From contig CANMQE010000001.1 of the NCBI GenBank assembly GCA_947499975.1, positions 868,001-932,000 on the forward strand: 64,000 nt of DNA. The letters run 5' to 3'. The notes below the pieces were generated by a model. The model was not told the DNA's origin and did not search any database. It saw nothing but the letters and a program-made list of their open reading frames with translations. Source of the stretch: an uncultured Sphingomonadaceae bacterium (GTDB lineage Bacteria > Pseudomonadota > Alphaproteobacteria > Sphingomonadales > Sphingomonadaceae). Positions 1 through 8,212 of the stretch are shown here, piece by piece. The first letter of the stretch is position 1; every line of letters starts with the position of its first letter. The position numbers were made by a program, and so were the translations under genes.

Positions 1-1718
1 CCGATACCGTCCTTCTCCAGCATCCCGGCACATTCGAGGGCAAGATGCACTTCGGATCCCGTCGCCATCAGGATCACGCGGCGCTTGTTGCCTGCGCGCT
101 TAAGGCGGTAGGCACCCTTGGAACACATGTCAGTCTCTTCAGGCGCGTTGCGCACCTGCGGCAGGCCCTGGCGGCTGAGAGCGATCACCGCGGGGCGATC
201 CTTCTGCGCCAGCGCAACCTGCCAGCACTCGGCCGTTTCCACGCGGTCTGCCGGGCGCATGACCAGCAGGTTCGGCATAGCGCGCAGGCTTTGCAGGTGT
301 TCGATGGGCTGGTGAGTGGGGCCATCTTCGCCAAGGCCGATGCTGTCATGCGTCATCACGTAGATCACGCGCGCCTGTTGAAGGGCGGAAAGACGGATCG
401 CGCCGCGGGCATAATCGGTGAAGATCAGGAAGGTGCCGCCGTAGGGAATGATACCCCCGTGCAGCGCCATGCCGTTCATTGCCGCCGACATGCCGAATTC
501 ACGAATGCCGTAATAGACATAGCGACCGGAGTAATCCTTGGCAGTGAAAGCGGTGATGCCGCCAGCCTTGGTGTTGTTCGATCCGGTAAGGTCGGCACTA
601 CCGCCCATCAACTCGGGCACCAGCGGGTTGAGCACTTCCAGCGCGTTCTCGCTGGCCTTGCGGGTGGCAACCTTCTCCGCGCTCTCCAGCCACTTGGCAA
701 AGACGCGCGCGGCCTTGTCGTCAGCAGGCAGATCGCCAGCCATGCGGCGGGTGAACTCGGCCTTATGGCTGGATCCGTCGAGGCGGGATTTCCACTGCGA
801 ATGGGCTTCCTGTCCACTGGCAGAGGTGGCAAGCCAGTCTTCGCGAATGTCGTCGGGCACAACGAACGGGCCGTGTTCCCAGCCCAGTTCCTTGCGTGCA
901 GCGGCAATCTCGTCATCGCCCAGCGGCGCGCCGTGGGTGGCGCTGGTGCCCTGCTTGTTGGGGGCACCCTTGCCAATGATGGTGGTGCAACGAACCAGCG
1001 TCGGCCGGTCCGTCTCGGCCACGGCTTCTTCCAGCGCGCGGCGAATGTCGGCGTAGTCGTGGCCGTCACATTCCACCACGTGCCAGCCTGTAGCGCGATA
1101 GCGGGCCGGAATATCTTCCGAGGAAGAAAGCGAAACCTTGCCGTCGATGGTGATGTCGTTGTCGTCCCACAGCACGACGAGGCGGCCCAGCTTCAGGTGG
1201 CCGGCGATGCCGATGGCTTCATGGTTGATGCCTTCCATCAGGCACCCGTCGCCCGCGATAACCCAGGTGCGGTGATCCACCAGATCGTCTCCGAACACGC
1301 TGTTCAGATGCCGCTCTGCCATGGCCATGCCAACGCCCATCGCCAGGCCCTGGCCCAGCGGGCCGGTGGTGGCTTCGACGCCGTCGAGCAGGAAGTTTTC
1401 CGGATGACCGGCGCAAGGGCTGTTCAGCTGGCGGAAGTTCTTGATGTCTTCCAGCGTGGGCGCGTCATAGCCGCTGAGGTGCAGCAGCGAGTAGATGAGC
1501 ATCGAACCGTGGCCCGCCGAAAGCACGAAGCGATCTCGATCGGCCCAGTCCGGTGCCTTGGGATCGAACTTGAGAAAGTCGTTCCACAGCACGGTGGCAA
1601 CATCCGCCATGCCCATCGGCATGCCGGGGTGGCCGGACTTGGCTTCCTGCACTGCGTCCATCGAAAGGGCGCGGATGGCATTGGCCATGTTGGTGTAACG
1701 GGCGGTGTCGTCGCTCAT
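1..1718 (-). CDS. tkt: transketolase, 5' part (3' end outside window)
   Basis: Transketolase moves two-carbon ketol units between sugar phosphates in the non-oxidative pentose phosphate pathway and needs thiamine diphosphate and a divalent metal. About 572 residues are visible from the ATG at 1718; the family usually has about 660, so only the C-terminal end is missing past base 1. The N-terminus shows the substrate and cofactor motifs SGHPGMPMG, AGHGSML and GPLGQG, then the ThDP/metal motif GDGCLMEGINHEA near residue 150. The pyrimidine-binding domain carries GIREFGM and THDSIGLGEDGPTHQP. It is divergent from the zapA block, with about 190 bp between the starts. Identification rests on continuous motif agreement through the whole translated stretch. 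Confidence 0.97.
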   Translation of the reverse strand, partial: MSDDTARYTNMANAIRALSMDAVQEAKSGHPGMPMGMADVATVLWNDFLKFDPKAPDWADRDRFVLSAGHGSMLIYSLLHLSGYDAPTLEDIKNFRQLNSPCAGHPENFLLDGVEATTGPLGQGLAMGVGMAMAERHLNSVFGDDLVDHRTWVIAGDGCLMEGINHEAIGIAGHLKLGRLVVLWDDNDITIDGKVSLSSSEDIPARYRATGWHVVECDGHDYADIRRALEEAVAETDRPTLVRCTTIIGKGAPNKQGTSATHGAPLGDDEIAAARKELGWEHGPFVVPDDIREDWLATSASGQEAHSQWKSRLDGSSHKAEFTRRMAGDLPADDKAARVFAKWLESAEKVATRKASENALEVLNPLVPELMGGSADLTGSNNTKAGGITAFTAKDYSGRYVYYGIREFGMSAAMNGMALHGGIIPYGGTFLIFTDYARGAIRLSALQQARVIYVMTHDSIGLGEDGPTHQPIEHLQSLRAMPNLLVMRPADRVETAECWQVALAQKDRPAVIALSRQGLPQVRNAPEETDMCSKGAYRLKRAGNKRRVILMATGSEVHLALECAGMLEKDGI

Positions 1719-1909
1719 GCAAGAGCCTCCTCACGGGTGCTGCATAAATTGCAGCGATTCGGTTTTGGGCTGTGTGGTGGGGGGAGCGAGGAAGGTCAAG
1801 CAAGACACCCTTCGTAAAGCGAAAGCGTCAATTCGCCCGTCGAGAGTTATTCACAGCTCACCGCTGCAACCCTTTGCCGCTGCGTATTTACCGAGTAGTT
1901 CGAGGCCCG

Positions 1910-2095
1910 ATGGACGCTGACCGCATCTCACAGGCTCTGGCCCGCATTGAAGCGGCCTCCGCGCGCATAGAGGCGGCCGCCGCGCGGCCCGCTTCGCCAG
2001 ACCCCGCGATGCAGCAGAAATACGAGCATCTGCGTAGCGAGGCCGAACACGCGCTGGAAGAAATCGACGCGCTGATCGGCACGATCTCGTCATGA
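1910..2095 (+). CDS. small coiled-coil protein upstream of zapA (ZauP-like)
   Basis: This 61-aa protein begins MDADRISQALARIEAA and is rich in Ala, Glu and Arg with heptad-like spacing, so it should be one or two coiled-coil helices. It has no signal peptide or membrane segment. Its TGA overlaps the zapA ATG (ATGA at 2092-2095), which implies translational coupling. In Caulobacter a coiled-coil protein encoded just upstream of zapA (ZauP) works with ZapA to focus the FtsZ ring. Position and character fit that role, but the match is by context, not by recognised sequence identity. The start at 1910 is chosen because the longer open frame upstream has no better start and runs toward the divergent transketolase promoter region. 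Confidence 0.7.
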   Translation: MDADRISQALARIEAASARIEAAAARPASPDPAMQQKYEHLRSEAEHALEEIDALIGTISS

Positions 2096-2409
2096 GCACC
2101 AGCAACGTCACGCTGGAGATCGCCGGAAGGCGCTACACCGTTGCCTGCGCGCCGGGTGAAGAACGGCATATCGAGGAGCTTGGCCGATCCATCAGCCAGA
2201 AGCTTTCCCGGCAGGAATCGCTGAAGGCGCAATCGGCGGAAAGGATCCTGCTCTACGCCGCGCTGCTGCTGGCAGACGAGCTGCACGAAGTGGACAAGGC
2301 GAAAAGCGCTCCTTCGCCGCAGGACGGTCAGGCCGAAGCGCTCGAAAAAATGGCCGAACGGCTCGAACTTGTTGCAGACCGTCTTGAGACTAAGGCCGAC
2401 AGCGCCTAA
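2092..2409 (+). CDS. zapA: cell division protein ZapA
   Basis: ZapA is a small cytoplasmic protein that bundles FtsZ filaments at the division site. The 105-aa product begins with the typical beta strands (VTLEIAGRRYTVACAPGEE), followed by HIEELGRSISQKL and a long C-terminal helix. Length and layout match the family. It overlaps the upstream coiled-coil gene by four bases and is followed after 7 bp by the predicted 6S RNA and then fau, a classic alphaproteobacterial order. Confidence 0.9.
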   Translation: MSTSNVTLEIAGRRYTVACAPGEERHIEELGRSISQKLSRQESLKAQSAERILLYAALLLADELHEVDKAKSAPSPQDGQAEALEKMAERLELVADRLETKADSA

Positions 2410-2416
2410 ATAAGCC

Positions 2417-2590
2417 TTGGCGGGACTGCCCGGAACGAGCCGTTTGAACATCCCTGAGGCTATAAGCAATCCAAGGGAGCTGTCCCTGCCCGGCCCACCG
2501 GTTCGGCCGTGGGGTCGGTGCATATGGCGCCCACCTGACGTTTTCGCGTCAGAGGATTTCCCGGAAAACGACCCATGGTGGTTCCGCCAC
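2417..2590 (+). ncRNA. ssrS: 6S RNA
   Basis: The 200-bp gap between zapA and fau holds no credible reading frame but can fold as a long rod. The ends pair (TGGCGG at 2418-2423 with CCGCCA at 2584-2589), and there is an internal hairpin CTGACG-ttttcg-CGTCAG around 2534-2552 plus several GC-rich arms. The position between zapA and fau and the size of about 175 nt are those of 6S RNA, which mimics an open promoter and sequesters housekeeping RNA polymerase in stationary phase. The exact ends are inferred from the closing stem. Confidence 0.72.
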
Positions 2591-2611
2591 TTTTCACCTA
2601 GGGCGAGCGTC

Positions 2612-3196
2612 ATGTCCGAGATCACCAAACAAAAAGCCGCAATACGCAAGCAATTGCGAAAGGCTCGCCGCGAACATGCCGCCGCGCTTCCCTCTGCCGT
2701 CAGCGCGCTGGTCTTCCGCCAGCCCCCTGCCCCCATTGCCCGGCTGGTGCCCGAAGGGGCCACCATCGGGCTGTACCGCGCAGATACCGGAGAGGCGCCG
2801 ACAGGCGGCTATGCGCGCCATTTCATGGAAAACGGCCATGTGATCGCCCTCCCCCGCATCACCGTGCTGGACGCACCGATGACCTTCCATGCCCATACAG
2901 ATCCCTATGGCGAAACGGATTTGGTCGAAGGGCCGATGGGACTGAAGCAGCCTGCCGCGGATGCCCCACAGGTTGTGCCCGATGTCCTGTTCATGCCGCT
3001 GGTTGGCTTTACGGCGCAGGGAGACCGGATCGGCCAGGGTGGCGGATTTTACGACAAGTGGCTGGCCGCCCATCCCGACAGTCTTGCCATCGGCATGGCC
3101 TGGGACATCCAGCGAATGGACGAACTGCCTGTAGAGGACCATGACATGCCGCTGGCCGCCATCGTTACCCCCACCCGCATCTACGGGCCGTTCTGA
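2612..3196 (+). CDS. fau: 5-formyltetrahydrofolate cyclo-ligase
   Basis: The enzyme converts 5-formyltetrahydrofolate to 5,10-methenyltetrahydrofolate using ATP. The 194-aa product starts MSEITKQKAAIRKQLRKARR, the basic N-terminal helix of the family, and carries the signature GQGGGFYDKWLA near residue 145 and IGMAWDIQ. The ATG at 2612 is preferred because upstream codons in the same frame lie inside the 6S RNA. The next gene overlaps by one base (TGATG at 3194-3198), so fau and the DUF2842 gene are cotranscribed. Confidence 0.93.
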   Translation: MSEITKQKAAIRKQLRKARREHAAALPSAVSALVFRQPPAPIARLVPEGATIGLYRADTGEAPTGGYARHFMENGHVIALPRITVLDAPMTFHAHTDPYGETDLVEGPMGLKQPAADAPQVVPDVLFMPLVGFTAQGDRIGQGGGFYDKWLAAHPDSLAIGMAWDIQRMDELPVEDHDMPLAAIVTPTRIYGPF

Positions 3197-3411
3197 TGCG
3201 CACGGAACCCACATGGCGCATACCTGCCGGCATCCTTGCCCTCGTCGCTGGCCTCATCGTCTATAGCGTGGTGATTGCCCGCTACGCCCCGTCCCTGATC
3301 GGCGAGTGGCCGGTGTGGGCGCAGACGCTGGTGTACATCGTGCTGGGCGTGATCTGGATCAGGCCGCTGCGCCGCTTCCTCATCTGGATGGAAACGGGCC
3401 GCTGGGGCTAA
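3196..3411 (+). CDS. DUF2842 small membrane protein
   Basis: The 71-aa product has two hydrophobic segments, about residues 9-29 (GILALVAGLIVYSVVIA) and 42-60 (AQTLVYIVLGVIWI). It ends with the basic, aromatic stretch RRFLIWMETGRWG, typical of DUF2842 proteins of alphaproteobacteria. The function is unknown. The start overlaps the fau stop by one base. It is probably an inner-membrane protein with a short basic cytoplasmic tail. Confidence 0.82.
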   Translation: MRTEPTWRIPAGILALVAGLIVYSVVIARYAPSLIGEWPVWAQTLVYIVLGVIWIRPLRRFLIWMETGRWG

Positions 3412-3447
3412 GGGGAACCCGGCGCATGCGCGCGGTGTTTTCTCCAC

Positions 3448-4233
3448 ATGCCAGAATTACCCGAAGCAGAAGCCAATCGCCGCCGCATCGAAGATGAGTG
3501 CCTTAACCGCACGATCGAAGAAGCGGTGCCGGGCGAGGACGTTACCTACATAGACCTGCCGGGCGATAACGAACGCGGGCGGCTTGTCGGTCGCCAGTTC
3601 ACCGAAACGCACCGTCATGGGAAACTGATCTTCGCCGGGTCGAAAACCGGCCCGTGGATCTGCGTGCACCTGGGAATGACCGGCAGCCTCATCCCCTTTG
3701 ATGAGGGCGAGGAGGAGCCGCCGAGCGCCACAAAATTCCTGATCCGCTTCGAGGGTAGCCGGACGCTGGCCTATCGCTGTCCGCGAAAGCTCGGCTGGCT
3801 GCGCGTGGTCGATTCGCCGCAAGCCGAGATCGAGAGGATCGGATTCGGCCCGGACGCGATGGCGATCTCACGCGATGACTTTGTGAAAATCATTGGCGGC
3901 ACCAATGGCGCGGTGAAATCAGCGTTAATCGAACAGAAGAAGATCGCCGGTGTCGGTAATCTCTGGTCCGACGAGATTCTCTTCAAAATGGGCATTCTGC
4001 CGGACAGCAAAGCCAGCGATCTGGCGGCCAGCACGCTGCGCGAGATGCACGGCGTAATGCAGGATACGCTGCAGTCCGTGGTGGACACCGATGCCGACTA
4101 TTCAAAGCTTCCGGATGAATGGCTGATCAGCCACCGCGAGAGGGGTGCCAAATGTCGCAAGTGCGGCGGCACGATTGCGAAAAAAACGGTCGGCGGCCGC
4201 AGCGCATATTACTGCGGCGGCCACCAGTCCTGA
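3448..4233 (+). CDS. Fpg/Nei-family DNA glycosylase with variant zinc finger
   Basis: This base-excision repair glycosylase/AP lyase of 261 aa begins MPELPEAE, keeping Pro2 (the Schiff-base nucleophile after Met removal) and Glu3. It has HGKLIF with the usual Lys near residue 55 and the helix-two-turns-helix GVGNLWSDEILF. The C-terminal zinc finger reads C-X2-C-X16-C-X2-H, with YYCGGH where most Fpg proteins have YYC-X2-C; the finger Arg (VGGR) is kept. The departures from MPELPEVE and the Cys-to-His change suggest a divergent paralogue rather than the main MutM, which would be expected elsewhere in the genome. It lies convergent to tRNA-Asp. Confidence 0.88.
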   Translation: MPELPEAEANRRRIEDECLNRTIEEAVPGEDVTYIDLPGDNERGRLVGRQFTETHRHGKLIFAGSKTGPWICVHLGMTGSLIPFDEGEEEPPSATKFLIRFEGSRTLAYRCPRKLGWLRVVDSPQAEIERIGFGPDAMAISRDDFVKIIGGTNGAVKSALIEQKKIAGVGNLWSDEILFKMGILPDSKASDLAASTLREMHGVMQDTLQSVVDTDADYSKLPDEWLISHRERGAKCRKCGGTIAKKTVGGRSAYYCGGHQS

Positions 4234-4250
4234 TAGAAAAAGGTCCCAAG

Positions 4251-4327
4251 TGGCGCGAGTGACGGGACTTGAACCCGCGACCTTCGGCGTGACAGGCCGA
4301 CACTCTAACCAACTGAGCTACACCCGC
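4251..4327 (-). tRNA. tRNA-Asp (GTC)
   Basis: The reverse strand folds as a full 77-nt cloverleaf with encoded CCA. The acceptor is GCGGGTG/CACTCGC with discriminator G (the Asp identity base). The D arm is GCTC/GAGT, the anticodon stem TCGGC/GCCGA with loop CTGTCAC (anticodon GTC), and the T arm GCGGG-TTCAAGT-CCCGT. Confidence 0.97.
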
Positions 4328-4361
4328 GCATTTAAGCGGCTAGCGCCTCTTGGGAGCCGCG

Positions 4362-4390
4362 CATCTAGTAGAGGGTCATCACCCTGTCAA
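4362..4390 (-). promoter_or_regulatory. promoter of tRNA-Asp
   Basis: On the minus strand a perfect -35 TTGACA (4385-4390) is followed after 17 bp by TAGATG (4362-4367). This places initiation about 27 nt before the mature tRNA 5' end at 4327. The match is to the sigma70-type consensus; no experiment supports it here. Confidence 0.6.
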
Positions 4391-4432
4391 CACACCAGAA
4401 GCGGCTTTTTCAACTATCTTCGAAAAACCTGA

Positions 4433-5755
4433 TTATCCCGCCAGAATCGTGGCCGGAGCCTCCAGTTTTTTCTTCAGTTCCTGAACGAATGCGGCGGCAT
4501 CGTAGCCGTCCACGACTCGGTGATCGCAGCTGATCGAAATGTTCATCAGCTTGCGCTTCTCGATCCGCTCCTGCCCGTCGCTGCCGGTCACAAACATCGG
4601 CCGCTCGATAATGCGATTCGGGCCGATGATGGCAACTTCAGGACGGTTGATGACAGGCGTCGTGGCAACACCGCCCAGCGGACCCAGCGAAGTGATCGTC
4701 AGGGTCGAACCTGACAGTTCACTGGACTTTGCCGTCCCATCCCGGGCCGCTCCTGCCAGCCGCCCGATCTCTCTTGCAAGCTGCCACAGGTTCATGCCCT
4801 GCGCATCGCGAATAACCGGCACCATCAAGCCGTTGTCGGTCATGGTGGCCATTCCCAGATGCACGCTGCCATGACGGGTCACGACTTTCGCCTCGTCGTC
4901 ATAGCGGGCGTTGATCATGGGGAAATCGGGCAATGTCTTGCAGATGGCGGCGATCAGCAGCGGAAGCATCGTGAGCTTCGGCCTGTCACCGCGATCGGCA
5001 TTCAACTGCGCCCGCGTTTCTTCCAGCGCAGTAACGTCGGTTTCCTCGACATAGGTGAAGTGCGGAATGTTGCGCTTGGCCGCGGCCATGTTCTCGGCAA
5101 TGCGCTTGCGCAATCCGATCACCTTGATCTGCTCGTCGCTACGCGCCTTGCCCGCGCCGGCATATCCGCCGGAATAGGAAATGAAGGCGTCGAGATCCGC
5201 ATGGCGCACGCGGCCATCTTCCTGCGATTTCACCTGGCCAAGATCGATGCCCAGATCCTTTGCGCGCTTGCGCACCGCGGGGCTGGCGAGCACCTTGCTA
5301 TCGCTGGATGATGGGGCCGGTGCCGGTGCCGGCGTAGGTGAGGGCGCGGGTTCGGCATCCTTTGGCGCTGCCTCAGCTGCGTCTTCCTGGTCCGAGGGAT
5401 CGGGATTCTCCACCTCGATCCGCTTTTCAACAGCGTCATCCTTCGGTGCCGGCGCGTTTTGCGAAGCCTCTTCTGCCGCCTCGTTTTCCTCGATCACGTC
5501 ATCGGGCACTTCGCCCTCAACCTCGATCACCGCCAGCATTCCGCCGATGGCCACAACGTCACCGACTTCGCCGGCAACCTCCACCACCTTTCCGGTGACG
5601 GGGCTTTCCATTTCGACCGTCGCCTTGTCGGTCATCATGTCGGCCAGCTGGCCGTCTTCCTCGATGCGGTCACCGACCTTTACGTGCCAGGCAACGATTT
5701 CGGCCTCGGCAATGCCTTCGCCGATGTCGGGCAGATTGAATGTGAACTTGGCCAT
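4433..5755 (-). CDS. bkdB: branched-chain 2-oxoacid dehydrogenase E2 (dihydrolipoyl acyltransferase)
   Basis: E2 transfers the acyl group from E1 through lipoate to CoA. Its 440 aa show an N-terminal lipoyl domain (TDKATVEM with the lipoylated Lys near residue 44) and an acidic then Pro/Ala-rich linker (about 125-175). An E1/E3-binding domain follows (ASPAVRKRAKDLGIDL), and then the acyltransferase domain ending in the catalytic CDHRVVDGYDAAAF motif. It is the third gene of the E1 alpha-E1 beta-E2 operon, 6 bp after E1 beta. No E3 (lpd) gene follows, so a lipoamide dehydrogenase encoded elsewhere must serve the complex. Other 2-oxoacid E2s are less likely given the partner subunits. Confidence 0.92.
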   Translation of the reverse strand: MAKFTFNLPDIGEGIAEAEIVAWHVKVGDRIEEDGQLADMMTDKATVEMESPVTGKVVEVAGEVGDVVAIGGMLAVIEVEGEVPDDVIEENEAAEEASQNAPAPKDDAVEKRIEVENPDPSDQEDAAEAAPKDAEPAPSPTPAPAPAPSSSDSKVLASPAVRKRAKDLGIDLGQVKSQEDGRVRHADLDAFISYSGGYAGAGKARSDEQIKVIGLRKRIAENMAAAKRNIPHFTYVEETDVTALEETRAQLNADRGDRPKLTMLPLLIAAICKTLPDFPMINARYDDEAKVVTRHGSVHLGMATMTDNGLMVPVIRDAQGMNLWQLAREIGRLAGAARDGTAKSSELSGSTLTITSLGPLGGVATTPVINRPEVAIIGPNRIIERPMFVTGSDGQERIEKRKLMNISISCDHRVVDGYDAAAFVQELKKKLEAPATILAG

Positions 5756-5761
5756 GGGGCG

Positions 5762-6838
5762 TTACTCGCTCAGAAGCTTGTCGATTGCCTCGCCGATGCG
5801 GACGGGGCCGGGGAAATAGGCCCATTCGAGGCTGTGGGGATACGGTGTGTCGAAGCCGGTGACGCGTTCGATTGGCGCCTCCAGATGATAGAAGCAGCGC
5901 TCCTGCACCATGGCGGACAATTCCGCGCCAAAGCCCGAAGTGCGCGTGGCCTCGTGGACGATCATGCAACGCCCGGTCTTCTCGACCGATGCTTCGATCG
6001 CCTCGATGTCCAGCGGCACCAGCGTGCGCAGGTCGAGGATTTCAGCGTCGATACCCTTCGCGCGTGTCACGCTTTCCACCACGTGCACCATGGTGCCGTA
6101 GGCGAGAATCGTCATCGCATCGCCCTCTGTCACCATGCGCGCCTTGCCCAGCGGGATCTTGTAGTAATCCTCCGGCACCTGCGCTTCATCGAAGCCTTTC
6201 CAGCTTTTCGCGGGCTTGTCGTAATAGCCATCGAACGGGCCGTTGTAGATACGCTTCGGCTCGAAGAAGATGACGGGGTCATTATCCTCGATGCAGGAGA
6301 TCAGCAGGCCCTTCGCGTCGTACGGCGTGGAAGGGATCACGGTCTTCAGGCCCGACACGTGGGTGAAGATCGATTCGGGACTTTGCGAGTGCGTCTGCCC
6401 GCCGAAGATGCCGCCGCCGAAGGGGCTGCGCACCGTCATCGGGGCGATGAACTCTGCCGCGGAACGATAGCGCAGGCGCGCCGCTTCCGAGATCAGCTGA
6501 TCGAGGCCCGGATAGATGTAATCGGCAAACTGGATTTCGGGAACGGGGCGCAGGCCGTAGGCCCCCATTCCCACCGCGACGCCGATGATGCCGCATTCGG
6601 AGATCGGCGTATCGAACACGCGGGTCTTGCCGTATTTTTCCTGCAGGCCTGCCGTGCAGCGGAACACGCCGCCGAAATAGCCGATATCCTCGCCCAGCAG
6701 GATAACATCGTCGTCACGATCCAGCATGTTGTCGAGCGCGGAGTTGATCGCCTCGATCATGTTCATGTGCTTGACGTTGCCCGTGGCTTCTCCGGCCTCC
6801 GGCGTTTTTACAGCGGATTTGGTGGTCATCTCGTTCAT
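5762..6838 (-). CDS. bkdA2: branched-chain 2-oxoacid dehydrogenase E1 beta subunit
   Basis: The 358-aa beta subunit of the heterotetrameric E1 carries the transketolase-like pyrimidine domain. Visible motifs are NMIEAINSALDNML, LLGEDIGYFGGVFR, the TPP-activating region ISECGIIGVAVGMG, and the C-terminal domain with LRTLVPLDIEAI and HEATRTSGFGAE. The ATG at 6838 overlaps the stop of E1 alpha (ATGA at 6835-6838), which fixes the start; the longer upstream frame is only E1 alpha read out of frame. The motifs match the branched-chain enzyme more than pyruvate dehydrogenase E1 beta. Confidence 0.93.
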   Translation of the reverse strand: MNEMTTKSAVKTPEAGEATGNVKHMNMIEAINSALDNMLDRDDDVILLGEDIGYFGGVFRCTAGLQEKYGKTRVFDTPISECGIIGVAVGMGAYGLRPVPEIQFADYIYPGLDQLISEAARLRYRSAAEFIAPMTVRSPFGGGIFGGQTHSQSPESIFTHVSGLKTVIPSTPYDAKGLLISCIEDNDPVIFFEPKRIYNGPFDGYYDKPAKSWKGFDEAQVPEDYYKIPLGKARMVTEGDAMTILAYGTMVHVVESVTRAKGIDAEILDLRTLVPLDIEAIEASVEKTGRCMIVHEATRTSGFGAELSAMVQERCFYHLEAPIERVTGFDTPYPHSLEWAYFPGPVRIGEAIDKLLSE

Positions 6839-8127
6839 TCCGCCGGATCCTCGGGAAACTTGATCTGCCGCTCTCGAATTGCCTGATCGGCCTGCTCTTC
6901 CAGGTGCCAGGGCAGTTCCTCGAACACGTCTTCGAACATGGTGTGAAACGGATGATGCAGGCCGTGCCCAAGGATGCCGTTCTTCTCGGCTTCCTTCATC
7001 GCCTTGCGAACCATCTCGTCCAGTTCCTTGTCCATCGCCTCCTGCTGGTCTTCCGTCCATTCGCCCAGCGCGATCAGGTGGTTCTTCAAACGCATCACGG
7101 GATCGCCCAGCGGCCACTCGCCGCGCTCCTCGGCAGAGCGGTAGGCGCTTGGATCGTCAGAGGTGGAATGGCCCTCGGCGCGGTAGGTGAAATGCTCGAT
7201 CAGCGTTGGCCCGGCGTTGGCACGCGCGCGATCGGCAGCCCAGCGCTCGGCAGCGAACACGGCAAGCGGATCGTTCCCGTCCACCCGCAGTCCCGCCATG
7301 CCGTAACCGATGGCGCGCGCGGCGAATGTCGCCCGCTCCGCCCCGGCAAAACCGGAGAAGGACGAAATCGCCCACTGGTTGTTGATGACGTTGAAGATGA
7401 CCGGCGCATTATACACCGCGGCAAAGGTGAGCGCGGAATGGAAATCGCCCTCCGCCGTGCTGCCCTCGCCCACCCATGTGGCGGCAATGCGGGAATCGCC
7501 CTTGCTGGCGCTGGCCATGGCAAAACCGGTGGCCTGCGGCAGCTGCGTGGCAAGGTTTCCGCTGATGGAGAAGAAGCTCAAACGCTTCGAACAATACATG
7601 ATCGGCAGCTGGCGGCCCTTCAGCTTGTCCGCCTTGTTCGAGTAGATCTGGTTGATCATCTCGGTCAATTCATAACCGCGCGCGATCAGGCAGCCCTGCT
7701 GGCGATAGCTGGGGAAGATCATGTCATCCCCGGCCAGCGCGTGCGTGGCGCAAACGCTGGTCGCCTCCTCGCCGGTGCACTTCATGTAGAAGCTGGTCTT
7801 GCCCTGTCGCTGGGCACGGTACATCCGGTTATCGAATGCGCGCACCAGCGCCATTTCGCGAAGCATCGAGCGTAGTGTCTCGGCGTCCAGGCGCGGGTCC
7901 CACGGGCCGTGCGCCTGGTTATCATCGCCAAGCACGCGGATCAGGTCATTGCAAAGCGGAAAGGTCTCGCTTGCCTCAGCTGCCTCATCAGGCCGCGGCT
8001 GTTCGCCAGGCTTGCTGATTCGCAAGTCGCTGAAGTCGACAGTATCGCCCGGGCGATAACGCGGTTCCGGCACGTGCAACGCGAGTTTGGGGCGGTTGCT
8101 GCCCGTCTCGTCCATGGCTTTGGCCAC
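6835..8127 (-). CDS. bkdA1: branched-chain 2-oxoacid dehydrogenase E1 alpha subunit
   Basis: This 430-aa alpha subunit decarboxylates branched-chain 2-oxoacids with thiamine diphosphate. The ThDP fold is shown by GEGSTAEGDFHSAL with NNQWAIS about 30 residues on, and the E1-alpha phosphorylation-loop region by YRAEGHSTSDDPSAYR. GTG at 8127 is favoured over ATG at 8115 because a GGGAGC ribosome site (8133-8138) is well spaced only for the GTG. It heads the operon, and a perfect palindrome lies about 45-58 bp upstream. Confidence 0.93.
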   Translation of the reverse strand: MAKAMDETGSNRPKLALHVPEPRYRPGDTVDFSDLRISKPGEQPRPDEAAEASETFPLCNDLIRVLGDDNQAHGPWDPRLDAETLRSMLREMALVRAFDNRMYRAQRQGKTSFYMKCTGEEATSVCATHALAGDDMIFPSYRQQGCLIARGYELTEMINQIYSNKADKLKGRQLPIMYCSKRLSFFSISGNLATQLPQATGFAMASASKGDSRIAATWVGEGSTAEGDFHSALTFAAVYNAPVIFNVINNQWAISSFSGFAGAERATFAARAIGYGMAGLRVDGNDPLAVFAAERWAADRARANAGPTLIEHFTYRAEGHSTSDDPSAYRSAEERGEWPLGDPVMRLKNHLIALGEWTEDQQEAMDKELDEMVRKAMKEAEKNGILGHGLHHPFHTMFEDVFEELPWHLEEQADQAIRERQIKFPEDPAE

Positions 8128-8171
8128 TGCCTGCTCCCATTAGATTATTTCAACGGATCGGAATTATATTA

Positions 8172-8185
8172 GTTACATATGTAAC
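8172..8185. promoter_or_regulatory. 14-bp perfect palindrome upstream of the bkd operon
   Basis: GTTACATATGTAAC is a perfect inverted repeat inside the 85-bp gap between thyA and E1 alpha, in a locally AT-rich stretch. Its distance from the bkd start suits an operator overlapping a promoter. Short palindromes of this shape are common targets of TetR-type repressors controlling acyl-CoA and branched-chain catabolism; the regulator is not encoded nearby and its identity is inference. Confidence 0.6.
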
Positions 8186-8212
8186 GGTCAATCCGATCTA
8201 CCACAGGAAATC

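Noticed and set aside
45..1817. A 590-codon open frame on the plus strand over the transketolase gene
   Set aside because: It is a shadow of the strong transketolase reading frame on the minus strand. High GC keeps antisense frames open, and the translation has no family motif.
5459..6886. Long plus-strand frame opposite E1 beta and E2
   Set aside because: It is antisense to two well-identified dehydrogenase subunits and lacks any motif or ribosome site.
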